Positions 34,270 through 34,614 of a stretch of 34,614 bases of DNA are shown piece after piece. This DNA comes from an uncultured Saprospiraceae bacterium. GTDB lineage: Bacteria > Bacteroidota > Bacteroidia > Chitinophagales > Saprospiraceae. Each line of letters starts with the position of its first letter. Position 1 is the first letter of the stretch. The stretch covers positions 1 to 34,614 of the forward strand of contig CALFDU010000057.1 of NCBI GenBank assembly GCA_937950315.1, in the 5' to 3' direction. The position numbers and the translations under genes were made by a program. The notes under the pieces were generated by a model. The model was not told where the DNA came from. It made no database searches and saw nothing but the letters and a program-made list of their open reading frames with translations.

Positions 34270-34614
34270 ATGTCTATCAAATTCACTAAAATGCACGGAA
34301 CTGGCAATGATTTCATCATGATTGACCAGTTTGACCAGAAACCTGTTGATTTATCAACCAAGCAGGTATATGATTTGTGTAATCGTCGATTTGGCATCGG
34401 CGCAGATGGATTGATCATATTAAGAAGCCATCCCGAACTTGATTTTGAGATGGTCTATTATAATTCTGATGGTAATCTGAGTTCGATGTGTGGCAACGGA
34501 GGGAGATGTGTTGTTAAGATAGCCTATGATCACAGATATATAGAAGAACACACCACTTTTTTGGCTCCGGATGGTATACATCATGCCATGGTTGATGGAG
34601 ATATCATCAGTTTA
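34270..34614 (+). CDS. dapF: Diaminopimelate epimerase DapF (partial, runs off the window)
   Basis: The first 115 codons of dapF are present. The cytoplasmic enzyme converts LL- to meso-diaminopimelate for lysine and peptidoglycan synthesis. Seen motifs are FTKMHGTGNDFIMID (5-19), NRRFGIGADGLIIL, YYNSDG and MCGNGGRC, whose Cys is the first of the two catalytic cysteines. The second catalytic cysteine lies beyond the window. The start ATG follows 100 nt of AT-rich DNA shared with the divergent protease gene. Confidence 0.97.
   Translation, partial: MSIKFTKMHGTGNDFIMIDQFDQKPVDLSTKQVYDLCNRRFGIGADGLIILRSHPELDFEMVYYNSDGNLSSMCGNGGRCVVKIAYDHRYIEEHTTFLAPDGIHHAMVDGDIISL

Overview
The window comes from a member of the Bacteroidota, most likely a Saprospiraceae/Lewinella-like marine lineage. 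The evidence is type IX secretion (T9SS) parts and cargo (a PorP/SprF-like protein, a PorE-like OmpA protein, type A and type B C-terminal sorting domains), a carboxypeptidase-regulatory-domain TonB receptor, promoters that fit the Bacteroidota TTTG / TAnnTTTG pattern, little sign of Shine-Dalgarno sequences, and an AT-rich composition. Genus-level placement is inference.

Region 1 (1-6600, + strand, very AT-rich) is an accessory locus: a 5'-truncated Rhs/YD-repeat polymorphic toxin gene followed by two displaced C-terminal tips. Each tip starts with a fragment of the same conserved Rhs core sequence, then a different toxin-like domain, then a different small gene in the immunity position. Tip 1 carries a NAFRHA/AHE/NNxxGR domain followed by a BamE/SmpA-like small protein. 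Tip 2 carries a phospholipase-A2-like domain followed by a three-helix membrane protein. Tip 3 is an unrecognised domain followed by a MORN-type lipoprotein. A strong terminator separates tip 1/immunity 1 from tip 2. This looks like a store of exchangeable toxin tips and is the most interesting part of the window. Two tRNA genes (Leu-UAA, Gly-GCC, minus strand) close the region.

Region 2 (6800-13950, +) is a three-gene T9SS module: a PorP/SprF-like outer-membrane protein, a PorE-like TPR/beta-propeller/OmpA protein, and a large PKD/Ig-like cargo with a type B (gliding-motility-associated) sorting domain, closed by a terminator.

Region 3 (14000-21320, +) holds mnmA, a lipoprotein, a divergent rimM, then a TonB-dependent receptor with a T9SS-exported alpha/beta-hydrolase-like protein whose nucleophile serine position is glycine. 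A hierarchical 8-bp-period ATCC repeat lies downstream, between convergent genes.

Region 4 (21585-22736, minus) has a secreted protein coupled to miaE. Region 5 (22836-28960, +) is a likely six-gene operon: prolyl oligopeptidase lipoprotein, diadenylate cyclase cdaA (probably with an ATT start), M20 dipeptidase, FKBP isomerase, trmD (hairpins on both sides of its start codon) and an 82-aa unknown, closed by a bidirectional terminator. Region 6 (29000-34169, minus) holds a lipoprotein, a small secreted protein, an RlmL-like methyltransferase, a methylcrotonyl-CoA carboxylase-type carboxyltransferase and an HtrA protease. dapF starts on the + strand at 34270 and runs off the end.
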